A DNA stretch of 59,426 nt from Streptomyces sp. ISL-43 (GTDB taxonomy: Bacteria > Actinomycetota > Actinomycetes > Streptomycetales > Streptomycetaceae): assembly GCF_018614195.1 (NCBI RefSeq), contig NZ_JAGGOT010000057.1, positions 1-59,426 of the forward strand, read 5' to 3'. This document shows positions 15,408 to 22,681 of this stretch, one piece after another. A program made the translations under genes and the position numbers. The notes under the pieces are model-generated. The model was not told the origin of the DNA. It did no database searches and was given only the letters and a program-made list of their open reading frames with translations. The stretch's first letter is position 1, and each line of letters starts with the position of its first letter.

Positions 15408-16243
15408 GCACGGATTTTCAGCGAGCCAGAGAGGCCCTCGGTGCGCGCTTGCGCGAACTGCGCACCGAGGCACACCTCACCCACCGGGAGCTGGCAGCCC
15501 GCCTCGGCTGGGCCCATTCCAAGATCTCCAAGCTTGAGACCGGTAAGCAGACCGCGTCGATCGCCGACCTCGCCGCCTGGGCTGAGTCGACAGGCTTCTC
15601 CGACACCCTTCCTGAGCTGAAGAACCACCTCCGCCGGCTTGAGACGCACTACCGCTCATGGCGACGCCAGCTGGCTGGCGGCCACAAGGCCGTCCAGGAC
15701 GCCGCTCTCGCTGAGGAGCAGCGCGCTCAGGTCATCCGGGTGTACGAGACCTCAGTCGTCCCTGGCATCTTCCAGACCGCGGACTACGCCCGCCACCTCT
15801 TCACACACTCAGCGAGGCTGCGTCGTTCCCCCAGGGACGTCGAGGACGCCGTACGGGCTCGCATGCGTCGTCAAGAGGTCTTGTACCAACGAGGGCAGAA
15901 GTACCGCGTCATCATCTGGGAAGCCACCCTCTATGCCGTGATCGGCAGCCCGGAGGTCATGCTCGGCCAGCTCGACCGCCTTGCGGGGATCATCGGCCTG
16001 GACACCGTCACCCTCGGGGTTCTCCCCTTCTCAGCCTCCCTGGATCTCACGCCCAAGCACGGGTTCTGGATCCACGACGACCGCAACGTCATCGTTGAGA
16101 CCCTCAGCGCCGAGATGGAGCTCAAGGAGCCCGACGACGTCGCGCTGTACTTGCGCCTCTGGGACTACTACGACAGTGCTGCCGTTTACGGCCACACTGC
16201 ACATCGAGCAATTGCCCGTGCTCGCCACGCGCTGGGAAGTTAG
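15404..16243 (+). CDS. XRE-family regulator with DUF5753 (Scr1 type)
   Basis: The product has 279 residues. The N-terminal helix-turn-helix (about 8-65) includes ALGARLRELRTEAHLTHREL and WAHSKISKLETGKQTASIAD. The DUF5753 domain follows (about 95-275) with VYETSVVPGIFQTADYARHL, RMRRQEVLYQRGQKYRVIIW, GFWIHDDRNVIVETLSAEME and a final DSAAVYGHTAHRAIARA. The family contains Scr1-type regulators of Streptomyces, usually partnered by small DUF397 proteins. Here the partner slot is filled by DUF6879. It probably controls its own block from the 14485-14666 region and may also sense a signal or metabolite through DUF5753. Confidence 0.88.
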   Translation: MSTDFQRAREALGARLRELRTEAHLTHRELAARLGWAHSKISKLETGKQTASIADLAAWAESTGFSDTLPELKNHLRRLETHYRSWRRQLAGGHKAVQDAALAEEQRAQVIRVYETSVVPGIFQTADYARHLFTHSARLRRSPRDVEDAVRARMRRQEVLYQRGQKYRVIIWEATLYAVIGSPEVMLGQLDRLAGIIGLDTVTLGVLPFSASLDLTPKHGFWIHDDRNVIVETLSAEMELKEPDDVALYLRLWDYYDSAAVYGHTAHRAIARARHALGS

Positions 16244-16259
16244 TCCCGTTTATTCCTTA

Positions 16260-16289
16260 TTGACACGAGATGTCACATTTCGCTATTCT
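16260..16289 (+). promoter_or_regulatory. parA promoter with overlapping inverted repeat
   Basis: TTGACA (16260-16265) and TATTCT (16284-16289) are 18 bp apart. The inverted repeat TGACA-CGAGA-TGTCA (16261-16275) overlaps the -35, so a bound repressor would block transcription; the RHH partner is the obvious candidate. The leader then carries a hairpin at 16306-16333 (AACCC-TTT-GGGTT inside GCCGGAA/TTCGGC). No Shine-Dalgarno precedes the ATG. Confidence 0.62.
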
Positions 16290-16347
16290 GAATAAAAGAA
16301 ATACTGCCGGAATGAACCCTTTGGGTTTTCGGCGGGTTTAACTGCTT

Positions 16348-17100
16348 ATGGTTATTGCAGTTGCCTCACAGAAAGGAGGCGTCGGAAAGACATCATCCAC
16401 AATCTCACTTGCCGCCGGCCTCGCCCGTAAGGGCAAGCATGTCCTGCTTATCGACATCGATTCCCAGGCCAACAGTAGCAAAGTCCTCTTACCGAACTAT
16501 CCCCAGATACAGAAGCACCAGACCGTTTTTGCGACGATCCTGGAGCGCAGTCCCCTCCCAACACACCAGACGAGCGTTCCGAACCTTGAGATCGTCCCCT
16601 CACACATCCTTCTTTCCAATACGGACGTCGAACTAACAACTGCCATCGATCACCGGGAGGAACGGCTCAAGAAAGAGCTTGACGCCGCCAAGGGCAGGTA
16701 CGACTACGTGTTTATCGATTGCCCTCCCACCCTCTCGTGGCTCACCATCAACGCATTCACGGCCGCGGACCGCGTCATCGTCGTTGTCTCGCCCGGCTAT
16801 TTCGAGCTTGACTCGATCGTTCAGATCAGCAAGACCATCAAGGACGTTCGTGGGTACTTTAACCCCTCCTTGGAGCTCGCCGGCCTGCTCTTCACCATGA
16901 GCGACCCAACCGTGAACAGTAAGACCTCACTGCAAATTTTGCGTCAGACCTATACAAGCTCGGTAGTCAATACGGTTATCCCCCGGAACACCGACCTGCG
17001 CGATGCCCACTTTCAGAAGCAAGACATTTTTGCCTTCAACCCGAAGTCGCCCGCGGCACTCGCCTACACCAAACTAATCAATGAGTTGTTTCACGTATGA
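16348..17100 (+). CDS. parA: ParA-family partition ATPase
   Basis: The product has 250 residues with the deviant Walker A VASQKGGVGKTSSTISLA (residues about 5-22), A' LLIDIDSQANSS (about 34-45) and Walker B YDYVFIDCPPTLS (about 118-130). It lacks the N-terminal DNA-binding extension of ParA type Ia, so it is a small type Ib/Ib-like protein that relies on a separate centromere-binding partner. That partner is the ribbon-helix-helix gene that overlaps its stop by 4 bp. It would segregate the element's circular form. A TTA codon at 16489-16491 (residue 48) makes its translation dependent on bldA. Transcription starts at the promoter 16260-16289. Confidence 0.92.
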   Translation: MVIAVASQKGGVGKTSSTISLAAGLARKGKHVLLIDIDSQANSSKVLLPNYPQIQKHQTVFATILERSPLPTHQTSVPNLEIVPSHILLSNTDVELTTAIDHREERLKKELDAAKGRYDYVFIDCPPTLSWLTINAFTAADRVIVVVSPGYFELDSIVQISKTIKDVRGYFNPSLELAGLLFTMSDPTVNSKTSLQILRQTYTSSVVNTVIPRNTDLRDAHFQKQDIFAFNPKSPAALAYTKLINELFHV

Positions 17101-17429
17101 ACAAGAAACTTGATACCAACATAATCACAAACGAGCTTGAGGGATCATCGTTCTTCCCTAAGAATTCGCAGTTTGCATCACCCCCGTCCTCTCCGTCTGT
17201 TGTGACTATCAAAGCGACCGCCCGACCGGGCGACGAGCCGGCCGCCCGATTACCCGACCGCCCGACCGGTAAGCGCGTGCTCATACGCCGAGGCTTTGAA
17301 TACGGTCAAGACCAGTTGGCTACTTTGAAAAAGCTGTCCCTGGAGGAGCAACTCGAAGGGGGAGAGGGAAGCATGAGCGCTATGGTCCGCCAGGCCCTTG
17401 ATGACTACTTCAAAAAACGGGGGCTCTAG
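17097..17429 (+). CDS. Ribbon-helix-helix centromere-binding partner of ParA
   Basis: The product has 110 residues. The first 60 are polar and disordered. The last 50 (KRVLIRRGFEYGQDQLATLK ... GGEGSMSAMVRQALDDYFKK) look like a ribbon-helix-helix fold: a basic beta strand, a helix, then a turn and the second helix. Proteins of the ParG/omega type partner ParA ATPases and also repress their promoter. The ATGA overlap with parA supports this. Part of the disordered arm is encoded by a 54-bp CCGACCG-rich repeat (17215-17268) that recurs downstream of the gene, so the gene may contain a binding site for its own product. Confidence 0.75.
   Translation: MNKKLDTNIITNELEGSSFFPKNSQFASPPSSPSVVTIKATARPGDEPAARLPDRPTGKRVLIRRGFEYGQDQLATLKKLSLEEQLEGGEGSMSAMVRQALDDYFKKRGL
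17215..17268 (+). repeat. 54-bp CCGACCG-rich repeat, copy A (inside the RHH gene)
   Basis: It contains iterated CGACCG/CCGACCG units and matches copy B (17467-17520) at 47 of 54 positions. It encodes residues TARPGDEPAARLPDRPTG of the RHH protein. It is a candidate centromere site. Confidence 0.8.
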
Positions 17430-17466
17430 CTTACTTTCGCCTGCGCATCTTATTTACCTATCTACC

Positions 17467-17520
17467 CGACCGCCCGACCGGGCGACGAGTCGGCCGAGCG
17501 GTTATCCGACCGACTGACCG
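17467..17520 (+). repeat. 54-bp CCGACCG-rich repeat, copy B (downstream of the RHH gene)
   Basis: It is 87% identical to copy A without gaps and lies 252 bp from it, in the same orientation. It is not in a gene. Together with copy A it is a candidate parS-type site. Confidence 0.8.
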
Positions 17521-17630
17521 TACGGGACTATACAAGCCTCTTAGTAATTTGCTTATATCAAAGAGCAGACACAGCAGCCGCCGTCTCCCCCGCCCAGCGG
17601 GGTTTGCGAATAAAGACGGACTAGCTGGCC

Positions 17631-17655
17631 GTGACTGACGTGACCGAGTGACCGA
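17631..17655 (+). repeat. Three GTGAC(C/T)GA direct repeats
   Basis: GTGACTGA (17631-17638), GTGACCGA (17640-17647) and GTGACCGA (17648-17655) are nearly contiguous. Iterated short sites of this type are binding sites for partition or replication proteins. Confidence 0.6.
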
Positions 17656-18081
17656 AGCAAACACGATCGATCTATAAAGTAGAGGATCGGTCTAGGGCGC
17701 TGGTTAACTACCAGCCAACCCGAGTTACCTCATCGACAAACCGCTGGCGTTCAAAAGAAAACCGACGCGCCAGCGTCGATAGGCAAGCGAAGGGAAACGA
17801 GGGATCTGAGGGAACGGGGAATAGGGGAGCCTCCAAGGGGGACCTTAGGGGGAAGATTTGTCATGCCCAAAAACGGCCTCGTGCCTGGCTTAGTGAACAC
17901 AAACCTTGATCGTAAATAGTGATCGAGTAGGTTTCGTACCCGGTTTGGCAGGCCGGGTGTCGTACCGTCTCAGGCCGGTAATACGGCCGGTACACCTGGA
18001 GCCGGTCAGAGGAAGCGTCCTACGGACGGTTGTAGCTGGAAGGAAAGGCCCGCTGACCAGCGGGTTCGGGGGTGGTCAGCA

Positions 18082-18156
18082 GACGGGGGGAGTCAGCCTC
18101 GCCACGGGGTGTTCCCGAGCTCCCTGCGGTCGGTGGCGAGGCTGACTCCCCCCGTC
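18082..18156. repeat. Perfect 24-bp inverted repeat with 27-bp loop
   Basis: The left arm 18082-18105 and right arm 18133-18156 are exact reverse complements (24/24). The arms are mixed-sequence and GC-rich, with a G6 run near the outer end of the left arm. No T-run follows. The arm length exceeds that of a usual terminator. A nick site, double-strand origin or regulator site is possible. Confidence 0.8.
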
Positions 18157-18520
18157 CTCTCCACCTGCGCGCAAGGAAACAACACAACCCTTCGGGGCGC
18201 ACAGGTTCCGAGTCCACCCCCCAAGGGGGGCCAGAGTGGCTGCGGCGGCGGCATTCCTTCCAGACCTTCCTTCCGCCGCGCAGCAATAAGCCGCTAACGC
18301 GGTCGAACGGACCCGTACGGGTCAACAGGATGGGCGGCATCGCCGCAAAAGAGCCTTGGGCTCGTCACCGAGCGCGGATCTGGTGGCGTACGGGCCTGCC
18401 GGGCCTGCTTGCGGTCGCGTTCCCGCCCCTCGGTAACCTCCTCTCACCCCGCCGGCGAGTGAGGCGAGAGAAGGGGGCCTAAACCTTGGGAGTTGATGGC
18501 CGATTTGTCCCGGATTTCCT

Positions 18521-18548
18521 TGGGATTTACCCTCCGGGGAGATAAACT
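18521..18548 (+). promoter_or_regulatory. Promoter of excisionase and integrase
   Basis: TTGGGA (18521-18526) and TAAACT (18543-18548) are 16 bp apart. The start site is near 18555, about 68 bp upstream of the excisionase ATG. Confidence 0.55.
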
Positions 18549-18622
18549 GGTAGTACCGCAGGCGAGCTTTCTGCCGCCAAGCGTCCTTGGCCTCCGGCAA
18601 GTTCGCTGAGAAGGGGATCGCG

Positions 18623-18820
18623 ATGCATCCCACTCTTGATGAGATCCACTCTTGGGCAGCAACGGTTGACGTTCACAAGGCTGCCCAGGCTGTTGGTATC
18701 TCCAAGTCGCATCTGTATGAGTTGATCAAGCGGGGAGAGGCGCCGTTTCGAGTTGTCTCGTTTGGCAGCCGCTATCGCGTCATTACCGCGTCTCTCATTC
18801 GCTATTTGGAGGCGACTTGA
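18623..18820 (+). CDS. xis: Excisionase-type helix-turn-helix protein
   Basis: The product has 65 residues. It is a winged HTH of the MerR/excisionase type: VDVHKAAQAVGISKSHLYEL (helix-turn-helix, about 16-36), then a basic wing IKRGEAPFRVVSFGSRYRVI. ATG 18623 is preferred to 18587 because AAGGGG precedes it at good spacing and the fold is complete. It lies 54 bp upstream of the integrase, which is the standard layout. It should bend attachment-site DNA and steer the integrase towards excision. Confidence 0.82.
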   Translation: MHPTLDEIHSWAATVDVHKAAQAVGISKSHLYELIKRGEAPFRVVSFGSRYRVITASLIRYLEAT

Positions 18821-18874
18821 CGAGGAGGGGAAGAGTCAAGGGTGTGGGGGGTTTCGTTCTAGGCAAGGTGCACG

Positions 18875-20077
18875 ATGAGCGATCCGATCACCAAGGTGCT
18901 ACTCAAGAATGGTTCGACGCGATACCGCTTTATCACTGACGGCCCTCGCCGGCCTAACGGCACGCGCCGCCAGATCAGAAAAACCTTCGACACCAAGAAG
19001 GAAGCACGGGCCGAGCTGGTTCGTATTCGGCATCAGTCCACGACAGGGACGTTTGTTGTGCCCAGCAAAATCACGGTTGATGAGCTTCTCGACCTGTGGC
19101 TGAAGAGTGCCATTCGAGGTGTTGAAGAAGCGACCGCCTCCAACTATGACAACGCTATCCGTCCCGCTCGGCTGTTTCTCGGAGAGAAACGACTCCAGCT
19201 GTTGACCGAGGAAGACGTCGAGGCATTTGTCGATTGGATGCTCACCCGCGGTCGTCAGCGTGGCGGAAAGCCGGGCACCGGTCTGAGCCTTCGCTCAGTC
19301 CGACTTGCCCTTGGCCGGCTGCGCTCTGCCCTTAACCTTGCGGTTCGTCGCAATTGGGTGGCTCGAAATGTTGCCGACCACGTTCGCGTCTCACGCGACG
19401 CGGTGCGCATAGCGGCCCAGCAAGACGCCAAGCGCCGACCCTGGGACGAGAGCGAGGTCAAGGCATTCATCGAGGCGATCAAGGACGACCGACTCTTTGG
19501 CGTAATGCTTCTGACGCTTATTGCCGAGCGTCCTGCCGAGGTGTGCGGCACGCGTTGGGACGAGGACGTTGACCTAACTGGGGCTGGCACCATCGCGGTC
19601 GGCAATACCCGAACCATCGTCTACGACCGCAGCCTGCCGAAAGGGTCGCGCAACAAAGTCGTTGAGAAGGACCCCAAGACCCAAAATGGTGAGCGAGTCT
19701 TGCCACTGCCTAAGCCGCTGCAAGTAGCACTCGTGACCTTCCGCGCTCGTCAGGCGAAGGAAAAACTCGCCGCCGGGGCAGCGTACGAAGAAAGCGGCTA
19801 CGTGGTCGTTGACGAACTGGGCCGACCGTTTAAGACCGACAAGCTGCGCCGTGAGGCCCACCGGCTGATGGTCCAGGCTGGCGTCCGCAAGGTTCGTCTC
19901 TACGACGCCCGACACGCGTGTCTCTCGTGGATGGCCAACAACGGGGTACCCGACACCGTTGTCTCAGCGTGGGCCGGGCACGCTGACCTGTCCTTCACCA
20001 AGCGGTTCTATGTTCACCCTGACCCGCAGAGCCTAAGGGCCGGTTCAGACAAGCTTGGGGAGCTGCTCGCCAGCTAA
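18875..20077 (+). CDS. int: Site-specific tyrosine integrase
   Basis: The product has 400 residues with the usual three parts. The N-terminal arm-binding part (RYRFITDGPRRPNGTRRQIR) comes first. A core-binding SAM-like domain follows (ITVDELLDLWLKSAIRGVEE..., about 68-165). The catalytic domain comes last. Catalytic residues are visible as Arg in the AERPAEVCGTRWDEDVDL region, RLYDARHACLSWM (Arg-His), SAWAGHADLS (His) and the Tyr in TKRFYVHPD near the end. AAGGTG precedes the ATG. The gene ends 117 bp from the 3' end of tRNA-Pro, the expected distance for an integrase that uses the tRNA as attachment site. Confidence 0.93.
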   Translation: MSDPITKVLLKNGSTRYRFITDGPRRPNGTRRQIRKTFDTKKEARAELVRIRHQSTTGTFVVPSKITVDELLDLWLKSAIRGVEEATASNYDNAIRPARLFLGEKRLQLLTEEDVEAFVDWMLTRGRQRGGKPGTGLSLRSVRLALGRLRSALNLAVRRNWVARNVADHVRVSRDAVRIAAQQDAKRRPWDESEVKAFIEAIKDDRLFGVMLLTLIAERPAEVCGTRWDEDVDLTGAGTIAVGNTRTIVYDRSLPKGSRNKVVEKDPKTQNGERVLPLPKPLQVALVTFRARQAKEKLAAGAAYEESGYVVVDELGRPFKTDKLRREAHRLMVQAGVRKVRLYDARHACLSWMANNGVPDTVVSAWAGHADLSFTKRFYVHPDPQSLRAGSDKLGELLAS

Positions 20078-20133
20078 GGCGGGATCCATCAGGTCTGTGA
20101 CCAAATGTGACACAACAGAGCGGAAAACGATCA

Positions 20134-20167
20134 AGAGCCCTGCCTCACCGAAGTGAAGCAGGGCTCT
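20134..20167. terminator. Bidirectional hairpin between integrase and tRNA
   Basis: AGAGCCCTGC (20134-20143) pairs with GCAGGGCTCT (20158-20167), with TCAC/GTGA stacked inside. No T-run follows. It separates the converging integrase and tRNA transcripts. Upstream, TGTGACC and TGTGACAC (20094-20113) are a possible pair of integrase arm sites. Confidence 0.7.
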
Positions 20168-20194
20168 GATCTGCGACTATGAGTAGAACTCTAG

Positions 20195-20268
<74 letters not shown>

Positions 20269-20403
20269 ATGCCCGCTGACCTGGGGTTTCCCCTGGTTTG
20301 AACGCGCAGGAGAACAATACCGCACTTCAGGACGTGCTCGCGCGCACCTTTCTTTCCGGTCCTCCGGCCCTTCCGGCGGCCGCACGGGGTGGCGCGCGGA
20401 CGC

Positions 20404-20434
20404 TTGACCTCAAGCGCGCTTGAGGTTGAAAGAT
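20404..20434 (+). promoter_or_regulatory. SoxR/MerR-type operator-promoter of the transketolase genes
   Basis: TTGACC (20404-20409) overlaps the perfect 20-bp palindrome ACCTCAAGCGCGCTTGAGGT (20407-20426). After a 19-bp spacer comes AAAGAT (20429-20434). MerR-family activators such as SoxR bind CCTCAAG-N4-CTTGAGG within an overlong 19-bp spacer. The predicted start site falls at or next to the ATG at 20441, so the message would be leaderless. Confidence 0.72.
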
Positions 20435-20440
20435 CGAGCC

Positions 20441-21142
20441 ATGACACAGGCAGCCGCGGACACCCGGTTCCGCTACGAAGACCTCGGACCGCTCATGGCG
20501 CTCATGACCGGGGCCGAGAAGCACGGTCCCGCCGCCACCTCCACGCTCGACGCGCTGTGGGTGCTCTACGACCGGGTGCTGCGGGTCGGGCCCGGCACCG
20601 CCGGGGATCCCGGGCGGGACCGGTTCCTGCTGTCCAAGGGGCACGGGCCGATGGCCTACTACGCCGTACTCGCCGCCCAGGGGTTCTTCCCCGTCGGCTG
20701 GCTCAGCGGGTTCGGCGCGTACGACTCCCCCCTCGGGCACCACCCGGACCGCACCCTGATCCCCGGCGTGGAGATCGGCAGCGGCTCCCTCGGCCACGGG
20801 CTGCCGCTCGCCGTCGGCAGCGCGCTCGGGCTGCGGGCGCAGGGGCTGACCGAGCCGGCGGTGTGGGTGCTGATCGGCGACGCCGAACTGGACGAGGGCA
20901 GCAATCACGAGGCGATCGCGTACGCGGGCCCGGCCGGTCTGGAGCGGCTGCACACGATCGTGATCGACAACGACTCCGCCACCCACGGCTGGCGGGGCGG
21001 CATCGCCTCCCGCTTCGAGGCGGCCGGTTGGTCGGCGCTCACCGTGGACGGCCGGGACCACGCGGCCCTGCACGCCGCTTTCACCGCACCGCACCCGGGC
21101 CGCCCGCACGCCGTCGTCGCCCGTGTCGAGAAGAAGCGGTGA
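20441..21142 (+). CDS. Transketolase, N-terminal (thiamine-diphosphate-binding) subunit
   Basis: The product has 233 residues and corresponds to the PP domain of transketolase. The motifs are FLLSKGHGPMAYYAVLAAQG, GSLGHGLPLAVGSALGLR and the ThDP/Mg site VLIGDAELDEGSNHEA...IDND. The expected GDG is GDA here. ATG 20441 is chosen because it fits the SoxR-type promoter and the homologous N terminus. The pyrimidine-binding and C-terminal half is encoded separately at 21231, a common split in actinobacteria. The pair transfers two-carbon ketol units in sugar phosphate metabolism. It may serve a specialised pathway rather than the pentose phosphate cycle. Redox-responsive control is suggested by the promoter. 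Confidence 0.88.
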   Translation: MTQAAADTRFRYEDLGPLMALMTGAEKHGPAATSTLDALWVLYDRVLRVGPGTAGDPGRDRFLLSKGHGPMAYYAVLAAQGFFPVGWLSGFGAYDSPLGHHPDRTLIPGVEIGSGSLGHGLPLAVGSALGLRAQGLTEPAVWVLIGDAELDEGSNHEAIAYAGPAGLERLHTIVIDNDSATHGWRGGIASRFEAAGWSALTVDGRDHAALHAAFTAPHPGRPHAVVARVEKKR

Positions 21143-21165
21143 AGAAGCGGGAGCGAACCAAGCGG

Positions 21166-21210
21166 GCAAGTGAGCAAGTGAGCAAGTGAGCAAGTGAGCA
21201 AGTGAGCAAG
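21166..21210 (+). repeat. 8-bp tandem repeat GCAAGTGA, 5.6 copies
   Basis: Five perfect GCAAGTGA units and a partial unit fill the gap between the two transketolase genes. They end 20 bp before the second start. Each unit junction contains GTG AGC AAG TGA, a three-codon start-to-stop mini-ORF. Confidence 0.9.
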
Positions 21211-21230
21211 CAGCGAGATCAGGGGGAGAC

Positions 21231-22130
21231 ATGGACACCATGCGCGAACGGTTCATCTCGGTCACATCGGACGCACTCGACGAGGACCCCCGGCTGGCCC
21301 TCGTGCTCGCCGAGATCACCATGGACGGCTTCCGCCCCGCCCAGGAGCGCCACCCGGACCGGGTGGTCAATGTCGGCATCCGCGAGCAGCTGCTGATCGG
21401 TGTGGGCGGCGGGCTGGCTCTCACCGGGCTGCGGCCCGTCGTGCACACCTTCGCCAGCTTCCTCGTGGAGCGGCCCTTCGAGCAGGTCAAGCTCGACTTC
21501 GGGCACCAGGGCACGGGCGGGGTCCTCGTCAGCGCGAGCGCCAGCTACGACTGGCCTGCCGGCGGCTTCACCCACATGGCTCCAGGTGACGTGGCCCTGC
21601 TGGACACCCTGGACGGCTGGACCGTCCACGTCCCGGGCCACCCGGACGAGGCCGAGGCACTGCTGCGCCACGCCTACGCCGCCGGGGACGACAAGGTCTA
21701 CGTCCGGCTCTCCGCGCAGTCGAACGCGCGGGCCCGGCCCGTCACCGGCCTCGGCTTCCAGACCGTACGGGAGGGACGCGCGGGCGTCGTCGTCGCCGTC
21801 GGCCCGCTGCTCGACAACGTCCTCTCCGCGACGCGGGGCATGGACGTGACCGTCCTGTACGCCCCGACCGTGCGACCCCTTGACGACGAGGCGCTCCGCG
21901 CCGCCGTCGGGCGCGCCGCTGCCGACGTGGTCCTGGTCGAGCCCTACCTCGCCGGGACCTCCGCGGCAGCCGCCGGCGAAGCGCTCATCGAGGTGCCCCA
22001 CCGGGTGCTCGGGCTCGGCGTCGGCCGCGCCGAGCTTCGCCGCTACGGCACGATCGAGGAGCACACGGCCGCCCACGGTCTGGACCCGGCGTCGCTGCGC
22101 ACACGGATCGCCGCCTTCCTCCGCGCCTGA
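21231..22130 (+). CDS. Transketolase, C-terminal (pyrimidine-binding) subunit
   Basis: The product has 299 residues and contains the transketolase PYR domain (about 1-165) and C-terminal domain (about 175-295). DRVVNVGIREQLLIGVGGGLAL includes the conserved catalytic Glu of the PYR domain, and TFASFLVERPFEQVKLDF and TVLYAPTVRPLD are also typical. ATG 21231 follows AGGGGGAGAC. It completes the enzyme with the 20441 product. The tandem repeat in the intergenic gap may alter coupling between the two. Confidence 0.9.
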   Translation: MDTMRERFISVTSDALDEDPRLALVLAEITMDGFRPAQERHPDRVVNVGIREQLLIGVGGGLALTGLRPVVHTFASFLVERPFEQVKLDFGHQGTGGVLVSASASYDWPAGGFTHMAPGDVALLDTLDGWTVHVPGHPDEAEALLRHAYAAGDDKVYVRLSAQSNARARPVTGLGFQTVREGRAGVVVAVGPLLDNVLSATRGMDVTVLYAPTVRPLDDEALRAAVGRAAADVVLVEPYLAGTSAAAAGEALIEVPHRVLGLGVGRAELRRYGTIEEHTAAHGLDPASLRTRIAAFLRA

Positions 22131-22192
22131 CCCCGGAGCCCGGGCCGCCCCGGCACCCCGGCCGACCCGCCTCGTACGGCCGCCCCCGCCCC

Positions 22193-22564
22193 TCAGCCGC
22201 CCAGTTCGGGGTGGGCCGCGGCCAGGCGCTTGGGGGCCGCCTGGAGCCAGGAGTCGGTCAGGATCGAGCGCAGCTCCGCCGCGTCCTGCACCGCCGCCAG
22301 CCGCACCCGCAGCCAGGCGTAGTTGTCGTCGTGGCCCGGCCGTATGAAGAACTTCTCCGGCTCCGCCGCGATCAGCTCGGCCCGCTCCTCCATGGGGCAC
22401 TTCACCCCGATCGAGGTGTCGTCGTCGGCGAGCGCGACGAAGATCTTCCCGTTCTTCCCGTCCTTGCCGCCCACCCGGAAGGTCGGCATGCCCCAGGCGA
22501 GCTTCTCGCTGCTCCCGGGAAGCGACAGTGCGATCGCCCTGACGTCCTGTGCTGTCGTGGCCAT
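22193..22564 (-). CDS. MmcQ/YjbR family DNA-binding-fold protein
   Basis: The product has 123 residues of the MmcQ/YjbR (CyaY-like fold) family. It starts MATTAQDVRAIALSLPGSSE and has KLAWGMPTFRVGGK, SIGVKCPMEERAELI, FFIRPGHDDNYAWLRV and a final DSWLQAAPKRLAA. Family members are small double-wing proteins of uncertain function that bind DNA in some cases. The ATG has a GGAGAG sequence upstream. It is convergent with the transketolase genes and stands alone. Confidence 0.85.
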   Translation of the reverse strand: MATTAQDVRAIALSLPGSSEKLAWGMPTFRVGGKDGKNGKIFVALADDDTSIGVKCPMEERAELIAAEPEKFFIRPGHDDNYAWLRVRLAAVQDAAELRSILTDSWLQAAPKRLAAAHPELGG

Positions 22565-22681
22565 CCCCGCGACTCCTCTCCAGCCACCGGTGATCCCTCG
22601 TCTCCGACCGTAGACCCGGCCACTGACAGTCGCCCCGAGCCGATCGCCTCCGAGCCGATCGCCTCCGAGTGGCGAGGCCCC

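Larger units (their letters stand above)
17430..18622. other. Repeat-rich non-coding region, candidate centromere and replication origin
   Basis: Nearly 1.2 kb hold no convincing gene. In order: copy B of the 54-bp repeat (17467-17520), three GTGAC(C/T)GA repeats (17631-17655), the inverted repeat CGCTGGCG/CGCCAGCG (17742-17749 and 17768-17775), a purine-rich stretch (about 17785-17860), GGCCGGTA repeats near 17970, the long perfect inverted repeat (18082-18156), a 14-bp palindrome GACCCGTACGGGTC (18310-18323) and the xis promoter. Position between partition and integration genes fits an origin of replication or transfer. Confidence 0.6.

Noticed and set aside
18072..18482. 136-codon plus frame and other ORFs in the 17430-18622 region
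   Set aside because: They cross the perfect inverted repeat and have arginine/proline-rich composition without a Shine-Dalgarno. The region is better seen as non-coding.
22639..22670. 15-bp repeat of CCGAGCCGATCGCCT upstream of the MmcQ/YjbR gene
   Set aside because: It has only about two copies and no sign of function; it is too weak to report as a finding.
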